Assembly (NCBI GenBank): GCA_019120475.1
Contig: DWVA01000308.1
Location: forward strand, 1 to 12,396
Length of the DNA: 12,396 nt
Direction of reading: 5' to 3'
Origin: Candidatus Blautia intestinipullorum
GTDB lineage: Bacteria > Bacillota > Clostridia > Lachnospirales > Lachnospiraceae
The position numbers and the translations under genes were made by a program. How positions within the stretch are numbered: position 1 is the stretch's first letter; the number at the start of each line of letters is the position of its first letter. The notes under the pieces were generated by a model, which did not search any database, had not been told where the DNA came from, and was given only the letters and a program-made list of their open reading frames with translations. Positions 6,510-12,396 of this stretch are shown here, one piece after another.

Positions 6510-6908
6510 ATGAATACAACAGTTATTTCCGGGCGATTGGTAAGAAATCCCGGATACAACGAAGTGGAGAATGAAAAAGGACTTCATAAGATTGCCAAGT
6601 TTGTTCTGGCAGTTAGAAGAAATTATTCTGATGAAGTCAGTTTTATTCCGGTAAAGGCTTTTGCAAAGAAAGCAGAATTTGTCAGAGATTATCTGATGCA
6701 GGGAACGAAGGTCATGGTGGAAGGCGAGATTGTCACAGGCAATTATGAAGATAAGGATACCGGGAAAAAGATCTATACCACGGAAGTGTATGCAAACCGG
6801 ATTGAATTTGCAGGTGCAAAAATGGTTGACAGACCACCGTTTCCAGAAGATGCGGAAGGGTTCTTAGAGATCCCAGAGGGCATGGAAGAGGAAATGCCGT
6901 TTAGATAG
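6510..6908 (+). CDS. ssb: Single-stranded DNA-binding protein
   Basis: This 132-residue OB-fold protein opens with NTTVISGRLVRNPGY and has the conserved FIPVKAFAKKAEFVRDYL and KVMVEGEI strands of the SSB family (residues about 1-105). The acidic tail ends in EEEMPFR, a variant of the usual DDDIPF tip that recruits partner proteins, here with an extra Arg. It should coat single-stranded DNA during replication or conjugative transfer of the element. AGGAGGG lies eight bases before the ATG. It sits between the Cys-rich gene and an unknown gene in a tightly packed operon. Confidence 0.92.
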   Translation: MNTTVISGRLVRNPGYNEVENEKGLHKIAKFVLAVRRNYSDEVSFIPVKAFAKKAEFVRDYLMQGTKVMVEGEIVTGNYEDKDTGKKIYTTEVYANRIEFAGAKMVDRPPFPEDAEGFLEIPEGMEEEMPFR

Positions 6909-6921
6909 AGGAGGATAAAAG

Positions 6922-7314
6922 ATGGTTTCAGTAGCTCAGGCGTATATGGTAGGGCATATGAAAAATGCCGATGGAAGTATCAATAACAAAAATGTAGTGC
7001 TGTCAGCAGCATGTGAAGCAGCGGAACTGTTTCAGTGCATGATGTCAGTAAATCAGAAACTGGAGGACTGGCAGAGATTTAACCACACCTTGGAGATGCA
7101 TCTTAGAAGTGTGGAATGTGAGAAAATCCATGATATCTGTCAGGCGGTATATGGAATGAAACATCCGTCCGATGAACTGGAAGGATTGTATCTGGCAAGA
7201 GAGGATGAACAGATATGCCTGCTATACTATCAGGTATTTGTAGGGATGCTGGAAATCAATATTAATTCAGCCGAAGTGCTGTACAAACAGAAGGAGGAAA
7301 CAATCAATGAGTAA
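6922..7314 (+). CDS. Hypothetical protein, 130 residues
   Basis: I do not recognise this protein. It is predicted to be mostly helical, with no signal peptide, membrane segment or clear motif. It has several Cys residues (for example in AACEAAELFQC and VECEKIHDIC) without a regular metal-binding spacing. A strong AGAGGAGG site precedes ATG 6922. The gene overlaps the next (initiator-like) gene by eight bases, and its end carries that gene's AAGGAGG site, which suggests translational coupling and a linked role in replication. The function is unknown. Confidence 0.8.
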   Translation: MVSVAQAYMVGHMKNADGSINNKNVVLSAACEAAELFQCMMSVNQKLEDWQRFNHTLEMHLRSVECEKIHDICQAVYGMKHPSDELEGLYLAREDEQICLLYYQVFVGMLEININSAEVLYKQKEETINE

Positions 7315-8188
7315 GATGGAGTATATGCCGGTAGATTGTCTGCAGGTGCCAAAGATGCTGTTCCAGGTGGAAAAATTCAAAAATCTGTCAAATACAGCAA
7401 AGATTTTATACAGCTTATTTCTGGATCGTTTGAAATTCGCGGTGCAGAATGGCTGGGTAGATCATAACGGAGATCTGTTTGTTATCTATCCAAAAAGCGA
7501 AATGAAGAAAGATCTGAATACGACTCGATATGGAGTAGATCAGGCAGTACAGGAACTTGTTAAGATTGGAAAACTGGTGCGTATTGTTCAAAACAATGGA
7601 AAGGCGAACCACTTTTATATCAATGATATTTATGAAAATGAGATGGAGGAAGAATCAATGATGACATTAGACAGAATTATGGCAAATATGCCGATGGAAG
7701 AAAGAGAAATTATCATGGACAAGATGGTGGCAGCATCCAGAGATATTCTGGGAACAATTGCAGATATGGGATATCTGGATGAATATGAGACACCACTGAC
7801 TCCTATGGAAGAGCGTGGCTATTACGATGAAGAAGGTAATCTTGATATTGATGCCGTAGAAGCCGATGGCTATGAGTTTGGTATGGATCTGGCATTTGGC
7901 GTGTTATCTGTTTGTGAAGGAAAGCCTGAACGTGTGCTGGAAATTCAGAAATATGTAAATGAACAGTATGAGTGTTGCTCTAATAAAAAGTTTATGAAAG
8001 TTCTGGAAACGATCACACGAATGAATGGAAACGAGGAGGTTTATATTGAGGATATGTATGCCTGCAATAAAGAAGCAAGGAATTATTATCTGAGTGAGTT
8101 AATGATGTGCTTCAACTTTGTGTTTAATGAGATGTGTCATGGAACAGGCAGTGCAGCAGGGTGTGATTTTAATAATGAGGAAGAATAG
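7307..8188 (+). CDS. RepA_N-like initiator paralogue with unrecognised C-terminal half
   Basis: Residues 10-110 of this 293-residue protein (VPKMLFQVEKFKNLS, LFLDRLKFAVQNGW, LFVIYPKSEM) align with the N-terminal domain of RepA_N plasmid initiators. They also resemble the start of the next gene, which has IPKALF, ILLDRISLSKKNGW and IIY at matching places. The other 180 residues are acidic and not familiar to me, and lack the C-terminal domain of the neighbour. An in-frame ATG at 7658 with GGAGGA seven bases upstream could start this part separately. It may be a second initiator, a regulator of the first, or a fusion. The main start, ATG 7307, follows AAGGAGG. Confidence 0.75.
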   Translation: MSKMEYMPVDCLQVPKMLFQVEKFKNLSNTAKILYSLFLDRLKFAVQNGWVDHNGDLFVIYPKSEMKKDLNTTRYGVDQAVQELVKIGKLVRIVQNNGKANHFYINDIYENEMEEESMMTLDRIMANMPMEEREIIMDKMVAASRDILGTIADMGYLDEYETPLTPMEERGYYDEEGNLDIDAVEADGYEFGMDLAFGVLSVCEGKPERVLEIQKYVNEQYECCSNKKFMKVLETITRMNGNEEVYIEDMYACNKEARNYYLSELMMCFNFVFNEMCHGTGSAAGCDFNNEEE

Positions 8189-8198
8189 GAAATAAATT

Positions 8199-9032
8199 AT
8201 GGCAGATTTTGAATACTTCAGAGCAGAAGAATCTGACCAGTTTTCTTTTTTTCGGATACCCAAAGCTCTGTTCACAGAAAAAGAGTTTGCAAGCCTGTCC
8301 ACAGACGCAAAGCTCCTTTACGGAATTCTGCTTGATCGAATCAGCCTATCCAAGAAAAATGGCTGGATCGACAGTGATGGTTATGTCTATATCATTTACA
8401 CGATCGCAGAATTACAGGAGCTGTTGCGAATGTCGCATACGACAGTGACAAAGCTTCTATATGAGCTTGACAGTGTGCATGGGATTGGATTGATTGAACG
8501 ATATCGGCAGGGAAATAATCGTCCTTCTGTCATATACGTGAAAAATTTTGTGAAACGGATCAGAGGAAAGCCAGTAAGATACTTTGCTTCTGGAACGCCA
8601 GAAACTGGAAATCCAGACTGCAAGGAATTGGAAATCCGGATTGCAAGAAACTGGAAGTCCGGAACGTGGAAGTCCGGAACGCAAAAAAATAGAAGTCCGG
8701 ACTGCAAGAATCTGGATGGAAGTAATACTAAGATAAATAAGACTGAAAAGAATCATACTGATAAGAGTAAGAGCAATACTCCCGCTTTGGAAGAAAAATT
8801 CAGTCAGTATGGTAGATTTAAAAATGTTATTTTGTCGGAAGCTGAACTGCAGGAGTTGATGGCACAATTTCCATGGGATTACCAGAAGCGGATTGATCAT
8901 CTTTCTGTTTATATGAAATCCAGTGGAAAAGAGTATCAGAATCATTTTGCAACAATCTGTCTTTGGGCAGAACGGGATGGAGTCAGGGCAGGAATGGACA
9001 AATATGAATTTCAGGAAGGAGAAAGCCTGTGA
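8199..9032 (+). CDS. repA: RepA_N-family replication initiator
   Basis: This is a 277-residue initiator. Residues 12-118 form a RepA_N domain (FSFFRIPKALF, ILLDRISLSKKNGWIDSDG, VYIIYTIAELQELL), a winged-helix DNA-binding fold. A low-complexity linker (about 131-190) is encoded by iteron-like repeats. The C-terminal domain (YGRFKNVILSEAELQELMAQFP to the end) resembles the DnaD-like C-terminus of plasmid and phage replisome organisers that contact the helicase loader. It should bind repeats within its own gene and open the origin. The ATG is seven bases after TAGGAA, and the stop overlaps the start of the loader gene. The gene shows that element B can probably replicate as a circle. Confidence 0.88.
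   Translation: MADFEYFRAEESDQFSFFRIPKALFTEKEFASLSTDAKLLYGILLDRISLSKKNGWIDSDGYVYIIYTIAELQELLRMSHTTVTKLLYELDSVHGIGLIERYRQGNNRPSVIYVKNFVKRIRGKPVRYFASGTPETGNPDCKELEIRIARNWKSGTWKSGTQKNRSPDCKNLDGSNTKINKTEKNHTDKSKSNTPALEEKFSQYGRFKNVILSEAELQELMAQFPWDYQKRIDHLSVYMKSSGKEYQNHFATICLWAERDGVRAGMDKYEFQEGESL
8591..8712. repeat. Six tandem iteron-like repeats, candidate origin inside repA
   Basis: Six head-to-tail units start at 8591, 8606, 8629, 8652, 8667 and 8690, with lengths 15, 23, 23, 15, 23 and 23. The shared core is TGGAARTCCRGA, with TGCAAG following in three of the long units. The first unit is degenerate, and the last begins TAGAAG. A-rich, low-GC sequence follows (8713-8785), as expected of an unwinding element. 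RepA_N plasmids typically have their origin as repeats inside the rep gene, which fits this placement. Origin function is inferred. Confidence 0.75.
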
Positions 9033-9826
9033 TGGAAAATAAAGTAACAGCAGATTATCTGGACGAAGAGGGATGTCTTCATTGTGGCATCTGCGGAAGA
9101 AGAAAACAGATGAAAGTCAGTCTGATGGGATTTGAGCATGTAGTATCCTGTTTGTGCGAATGCGAGGTAAATGCCAGGCAGGAACTAGATGAGAAGATGC
9201 AGCGGGAAGAAGCACAGCGGCAGCTTTATCAGAGAAAATCCGTCGGACTTCGGGAAAGAAGATTCTGGGAATGGAAATTTGAAAATGACAATGGAAGCAA
9301 CCAGAAGATAGTAATTGCCAGGCAGTATGTAGAAAACTGGACAGATATGAAGAGGAAAAATGTAGGACTGCTTCTGATGGGACCAGTTGGAACCGGGAAG
9401 AGTTTCTTTGCAGGCTGTATTGCAAATGCACTTTTGGAACAGGGAGAACGTGTCATGATGACGAATTTTTCCAGGATCCTAAATGAAATGACCAGCTATC
9501 AGGCTGATAAGAATCAGATTATACAAAATCTTGTGGATTATCCGCTGTTGATTATTGATGATTTAGGTATAGAACGAAATTCCGAGTTTGCTTTGGAGCA
9601 GGTCTATAATGTGATAGACAGCCGTTATTGTAAAATGCTTCCGCTGATCGTAACAACGAATCTGGGACTGAATGAAATGAAATCCACAGATTTAGATACT
9701 GCCCATCAGCGTATTTACAGCAGAATACTTGAAATGTGTGTTCCCATCTATTGTGGTGGAGAAGATAAGAGAAAAGAAGAAGGGACAGAAAAACTCGTAC
9801 AGGTGCAGAACCTGATTACCGGTTAA
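9032..9826 (+). CDS. DnaC-like helicase loader with N-terminal zinc ribbon
   Basis: This is a 264-residue AAA+ protein of the DnaC/IstB type. The N-terminus has a zinc-ribbon-like set of cysteines (C15, C18, C21 and C40, C42, C44). Walker A is GPVGTGKS (117-124) and Walker B is LLIIDDLG (172-179). VTTNL and a C-terminal HQRIYSRILEMC with Arg residues provide the sensor and arginine finger positions. It should load the host replicative helicase at the origin opened by the RepA_N initiator encoded just before it. ATG 9032 overlaps the upstream stop by one base (TGATG), with AAGGAGAAA upstream; a GTG at 9029 is possible. The transposase-helper IstB is an alternative family, but the context favours replication. 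Confidence 0.9.
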   Translation: MENKVTADYLDEEGCLHCGICGRRKQMKVSLMGFEHVVSCLCECEVNARQELDEKMQREEAQRQLYQRKSVGLRERRFWEWKFENDNGSNQKIVIARQYVENWTDMKRKNVGLLLMGPVGTGKSFFAGCIANALLEQGERVMMTNFSRILNEMTSYQADKNQIIQNLVDYPLLIIDDLGIERNSEFALEQVYNVIDSRYCKMLPLIVTTNLGLNEMKSTDLDTAHQRIYSRILEMCVPIYCGGEDKRKEEGTEKLVQVQNLITG

Positions 9827-9839
9827 TCTGTCCTTTTTT
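9783..9839 (+). terminator. Terminator or attenuator between the replication block and pcfB
   Basis: GGACAGA (9783-9789), inside the end of the loader gene, pairs with TCTGTCC (9827-9833), which is followed by six T (9834-9839). An inner hairpin CAGGT-GCAGA-ACCTG lies between the arms. The outer stem is only seven base pairs, so termination may be partial. CTGTCC can also pair with a downstream GGACAG at 9873-9878. Confidence 0.6.
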
Positions 9840-9858
9840 ATTGAAGGGGGTGATTGCC

Positions 9859-9885
9859 ATGATTACAGATCTGGACAGCAGTTGA
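9859..9885 (+). CDS. Possible 8-residue leader peptide upstream of pcfB
   Basis: ATG 9859 opens a frame of eight codons (MITDLDSS) ending in TGA. It has a good GGGGGTGA ribosome site seven bases upstream and lies between the terminator and pcfB. It overlaps the GGACAG that could pair with the terminator arm. It may be a leader peptide acting by translation-dependent attenuation, or a meaningless chance frame. Confidence 0.3.
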   Translation: MITDLDSS

Positions 9886-9908
9886 ATCGCTGAAAGGAGG
9901 GAAAAGTC

Positions 9909-10400
9909 ATGCAGGAAGAGGTAACTCAGAAAACGGTCACGTTCTGTATTCGGGCTACTAAGATTACGGCAGACCTGTTGAAAAAGGTTCTTGTTGCGTA
10001 TCTGCGTCATCAGAAGCAGAAATCAGTAGAGAAGAAAGCACAGAAAAATCAGCCGAAACAGGGAAAGGTCACGGTAAAAGAGCTGGCAAAACAGAATGCC
10101 GGGATGGTCAATATCGAGATCACGGACAAAAATATCAAGTCCTTTGAACGGTATGCCAGAAAATACGGGATCAATTATGCTCTGAAAAAAGACAAGAGCA
10201 AAGAGCCTCCGGTTTATCTGGTATTTTTCAAGGGACGTGATCAGGATGCCCTCAATGCTGCTTTCCGTGAGTTTTCCCAGAAACAGATTCAAAAAGCGAA
10301 TAAACCTTCCATTCATAAGCGTCTTGCAACTTACAGAGCAATGATGCCAAAGAAGACGAAGGACAAAGTAAAGAACCGGCATCAGGAGCAGAGTCGATGA
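9909..10400 (+). CDS. pcfB: PcfB-like conjugation protein (DUF3801)
   Basis: This is a 163-residue very basic protein of the PcfB/DUF3801 family. The conserved stretch GMVNIEITDKNIKSFERYAR, then a YLVFFKGRDQDALNAAF block (about residues 100-117), is typical of the family in Tn1549-like elements. PcfB of plasmid pCF10 interacts with the relaxase and coupling protein and helps deliver the relaxosome to the secretion channel. AAAGGAGG precedes ATG 9909. The stop overlaps the start of the coupling protein gene (ATGA), so the two are translationally coupled, as expected for partners. The Lys-rich C-terminal tail (about 140-163) could bind DNA. Confidence 0.88.
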   Translation: MQEEVTQKTVTFCIRATKITADLLKKVLVAYLRHQKQKSVEKKAQKNQPKQGKVTVKELAKQNAGMVNIEITDKNIKSFERYARKYGINYALKKDKSKEPPVYLVFFKGRDQDALNAAFREFSQKQIQKANKPSIHKRLATYRAMMPKKTKDKVKNRHQEQSR

Positions 10401-12283
10401 AAAAGCAAATCGGTAAAAATCTGATGCAGAAGTGGAAGAATAAGGCTGGGGTCAAGCTGTCCGCCCTGGATAAAAAGAAACTGGTTCTTACAAATCTTCC
10501 CTATGTTCTGACCGCTTTTTATGCGAACCGGGCATCCTGCTTATACAGGAGCAGTCCCGGAGAAGATATAGGGAACAAACTGTTATATGCGATGGAACAT
10601 GCAGATCGGATCTTTGCGGGTCTTCTGTTAAGTTTTGACTTGAGAGATCTATTGGTTGGAGTTACTGTCGCAGTAATTTTGAAACTATTGGTTTGGCAGA
10701 AACAGTCAGATGCAAAGAAACTCCGGAAGGGAATCGAGTATGGTTCAGCCAGATGGGGAACGGCAGAGGATATCAAGCCTTATATGTCAGATAATCCTTG
10801 GATGAATATTCCGTTGACAGCAACAGAAGCACTGACTATGGAAAGCCGACCAAAACAACCGAAATATGCAAGAAATAAAAATATTGTGGTTATAGGCGGT
10901 AGTGGTTCAGGTAAGACACGGTTTTTTGTGAAGCCGTCAATTATGCAGATGAACTGTTCCATGGTCATTACAGATCCCAAAGGCGGTTTAGTGGAGGAAT
11001 GTGGCAAGTTATTGGCAAAAGGACCGCCGATGCGGGATAAAGATGGGAATGTTATTAAAAATAAGGCTGGAAAAGTGATACACGAGCCATATGTGATTAA
11101 GGTTCTGAATACCATCAATTTTTCCAAATCTCTTCATTACAATCCATTTGCTTATATACGGTCTGAAAAAGATATCCTGAAGCTGGTGACAACAATCATT
11201 GTTAATACCAAAGGCGAAGGGGAAAAAGCTTCCGAAGATTTTTGGGTGAAAGCAGAGAAGCTGTTGTACACAGCATTGATTGCTTTTATCTGGTATGAGG
11301 GGGATGAAGAGGAAAAGAACCTGAATACCCTTTTGGATCTTTTGAATGAAAGCGAAACCCGTGAAGAGGATGAAACTTACCAGAATCCAGTGGATATGAT
11401 GTTCCAGGAACTGGAAGAAAGAGATCCGCAGCACTTTGCGGTCAGACAGTATAAAAAATACAAAATGGCCGCTGGCAAAACTGCCAAAAGTATTCTTATT
11501 TCCTGTGGTGCGAGGCTGGCACCATTTGATATCGCAGAACTCCGTGAGATCATGTCTTATGATGAAATGGAACTGGATAAGATCGGAGACAGGAAGACAG
11601 CCTTGTTTTTGATTATGTCCGATACAGATACAACCTTTAACTTTGTGATTGCCATGTTACAGTCACAGCTTTTCAATCTGCTTTGTGACAAGGCAGACGA
11701 TGTATATGGCGGAAGACTTCCGGTGCATGTGCGTGTCATTGCTGACGAGTTTGCCAACATCGGGCAAATTCCTCAGTTTGACAAGCTGATTGCAACCATC
11801 CGAAGCAGGGAAATCTCTGCTTCTATTATTTTGCAGTCACAGAGTCAGCTAAAGGCAATGTATAAGGATAGTGCAGATACTATTCTGGGTAACTGTGATA
11901 CCACACTATTCCTTGGTGGAAAAGAGAAAACTACTTTAAAGGAAATGAGTGAGCTTCTGGGGAAGGAAACCATTGACCTATATAACACTTCGGAAACGAG
12001 GAGTAATCAGAAGTCTTTTGGATTGAATTACCAGAAAACGGGCAAACAGCTGATGACAGAAGATGAGATTGCAGTCATGGATGGAGGAAAATGTATCCTG
12101 CAGATTCGTGGCGCCAGACCATTCTTTTCGGAAAAATATGATATCACGAAACACAAAAATTATCGGTATCTTGCAGATGAAAACGAGAAAAACCGGTACA
12201 AAGTAGAGAAAGAGTTAAATCCGCAGTACACACCGAAACCCGAAGAAGAGGTGGAGGTAATTCAGGTGGATTTGTCGGAGTAA
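10397..12283 (+). CDS. virD4: VirD4/TraG-type type IV coupling protein
   Basis: This is a 628-residue ATPase of the TraG/VirD4 family. Hydrophobic segments near residues 29-45 and 75-99 anchor it in the membrane. Walker A is GGSGSGKT at 167-174, in the context NIVVIGGSGSGKTRFFVKP. ITDPKGG follows closely, and Walker B is VIADEF ending at 452. The motif SILQSQSQL-like segment (SASIILQSQSQLKAMY) and GNCDTTLFLGG are standard for the family. It recruits the relaxase-DNA complex and pumps DNA into the secretion channel of the recipient-facing machinery. The acidic C-terminal tail (EEEVEVIQVDLSE) may bind substrates. The length is normal and the frame intact. An AGGAG site lies just before ATG 10397 within pcfB. 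Confidence 0.95.
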   Translation: MKKQIGKNLMQKWKNKAGVKLSALDKKKLVLTNLPYVLTAFYANRASCLYRSSPGEDIGNKLLYAMEHADRIFAGLLLSFDLRDLLVGVTVAVILKLLVWQKQSDAKKLRKGIEYGSARWGTAEDIKPYMSDNPWMNIPLTATEALTMESRPKQPKYARNKNIVVIGGSGSGKTRFFVKPSIMQMNCSMVITDPKGGLVEECGKLLAKGPPMRDKDGNVIKNKAGKVIHEPYVIKVLNTINFSKSLHYNPFAYIRSEKDILKLVTTIIVNTKGEGEKASEDFWVKAEKLLYTALIAFIWYEGDEEEKNLNTLLDLLNESETREEDETYQNPVDMMFQELEERDPQHFAVRQYKKYKMAAGKTAKSILISCGARLAPFDIAELREIMSYDEMELDKIGDRKTALFLIMSDTDTTFNFVIAMLQSQLFNLLCDKADDVYGGRLPVHVRVIADEFANIGQIPQFDKLIATIRSREISASIILQSQSQLKAMYKDSADTILGNCDTTLFLGGKEKTTLKEMSELLGKETIDLYNTSETRSNQKSFGLNYQKTGKQLMTEDEIAVMDGGKCILQIRGARPFFSEKYDITKHKNYRYLADENEKNRYKVEKELNPQYTPKPEEEVEVIQVDLSE

Positions 12284-12334
12284 CCTTGGGAATGAACGAA
12301 AAATAATAAGGAAAGGAATAACTGACATTGGGTG

Positions 12335-12360
12335 CGCCGGCTTTTTAGTCGGTGTTTTTT
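12335..12360 (+). terminator. Terminator-like hairpin after the coupling protein gene
   Basis: CGCCGGC (12335-12341) pairs with GTCGGTG (12348-12354), using two wobble pairs, around TTTTTA, and six T follow (12355-12360). It is enclosed by a longer perfect inverted pair, GGGAATGAA (12288-12296) and TTCATTCCC (12359-12367). It may be a terminator, or an attenuator before the next transfer genes, which are outside the window. Confidence 0.65.
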
Positions 12361-12396
12361 CATTCCCGTAAACACCTGAAAGAAGTCAGTTTTGGT

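Larger units (their letters stand above)
3669..12396. mobile_element. Element B: Tn1549/CTn-like integrative conjugative element (left part)
   Basis: From about 3669 to the window edge the genes are parA, parB, a small membrane protein, a Cys-rich protein, ssb, an unknown gene, two RepA_N-type initiators, a DnaC-like loader, pcfB and virD4/traG. Partition and plasmid-like replication followed by PcfB and a VirD4 coupling protein is the backbone I associate with Tn1549-like conjugative elements of Clostridia. The start lies inside the integrase gene of element A. No recombinase, relaxase or right end is visible, so the left boundary is placed only by loss of integrase homology. The integration enzyme type (large serine recombinase or tyrosine integrase) cannot be decided here. 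Confidence 0.75.

Noticed and set aside
8591..8712. Tandem repeats considered as a CRISPR array
   Set aside because: Units are contiguous, without spacers, are only 15 or 23 bases long and lie inside an intact initiator gene; iterons fit better.
8457..8945. Minus-strand open frame of 162 codons opposite repA
   Set aside because: It mirrors the repeat-rich linker and C-terminal part of a well-supported + strand gene and has no recognisable domain.
1..12396. tRNA or rRNA genes and attachment sites at a tRNA end
   Set aside because: No cloverleaf-like or rRNA-like sequence was recognised on either strand by eye; the only insertion target visible is the int gene.

Overview
The window looks like accessory DNA of a Gram-positive gut anaerobe of the Clostridia, most likely a Lachnospiraceae-type genome. 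The signs are AGGAGG-type ribosome sites before almost every gene, moderate-to-low GC, and protein families typical of integrative elements in that group. All convincing genes are on the + strand. No database search was run; family names come from reading the proteins and from recalled relatives.

Two mobile elements appear to be nested. Element A (1 to about 3668) carries the tail of an upstream gene, a CHC2 zinc-finger primase-like protein, a VapE-type P-loop ATPase, a Tn916-type excisionase and a Tn916-type tyrosine integrase. The integrase is cut off just after the His of its HxxR catalytic motif and then reads into unrelated sequence. This is what insertion of a second element into the integrase gene would leave.

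Element B (about 3669 to beyond the right edge) is the left part of an integrative and conjugative element resembling the Tn1549/CTn group. It begins with about 280 bp of non-coding DNA holding stacked hairpin terminators. A parA-parB pair follows, with a 27-bp perfect palindrome inside parB that is a good candidate parS. Next come a small membrane protein and a strong terminator. A second block encodes a Cys-rich protein, SSB, an unknown 130-residue protein, two RepA_N-type initiators in tandem and a DnaC-like helicase loader. The second initiator carries six tandem iteron-like repeats in its central coding region, a candidate replication origin. A terminator and short leader then separate this block from pcfB and the VirD4/TraG coupling protein. 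The window ends in another hairpin region, with the rest of the transfer genes presumably beyond.

Functionally, element B has partition (ParA, ParB, parS), autonomous replication (initiators, iterons, helicase loader, SSB) and the start of a type IV secretion module (PcfB, coupling protein). Element A has its own replication and recombination genes, but its integrase is broken. The relaxase, mating-pair genes and recombinase of element B are not in the window. The most original observations are the insertion between catalytic residues of another element's integrase, the parS candidate inside parB, the 15/23-bp iteron array inside rep, and the initiator paralogue with an unrecognised C-terminal half that has its own internal ribosome site.
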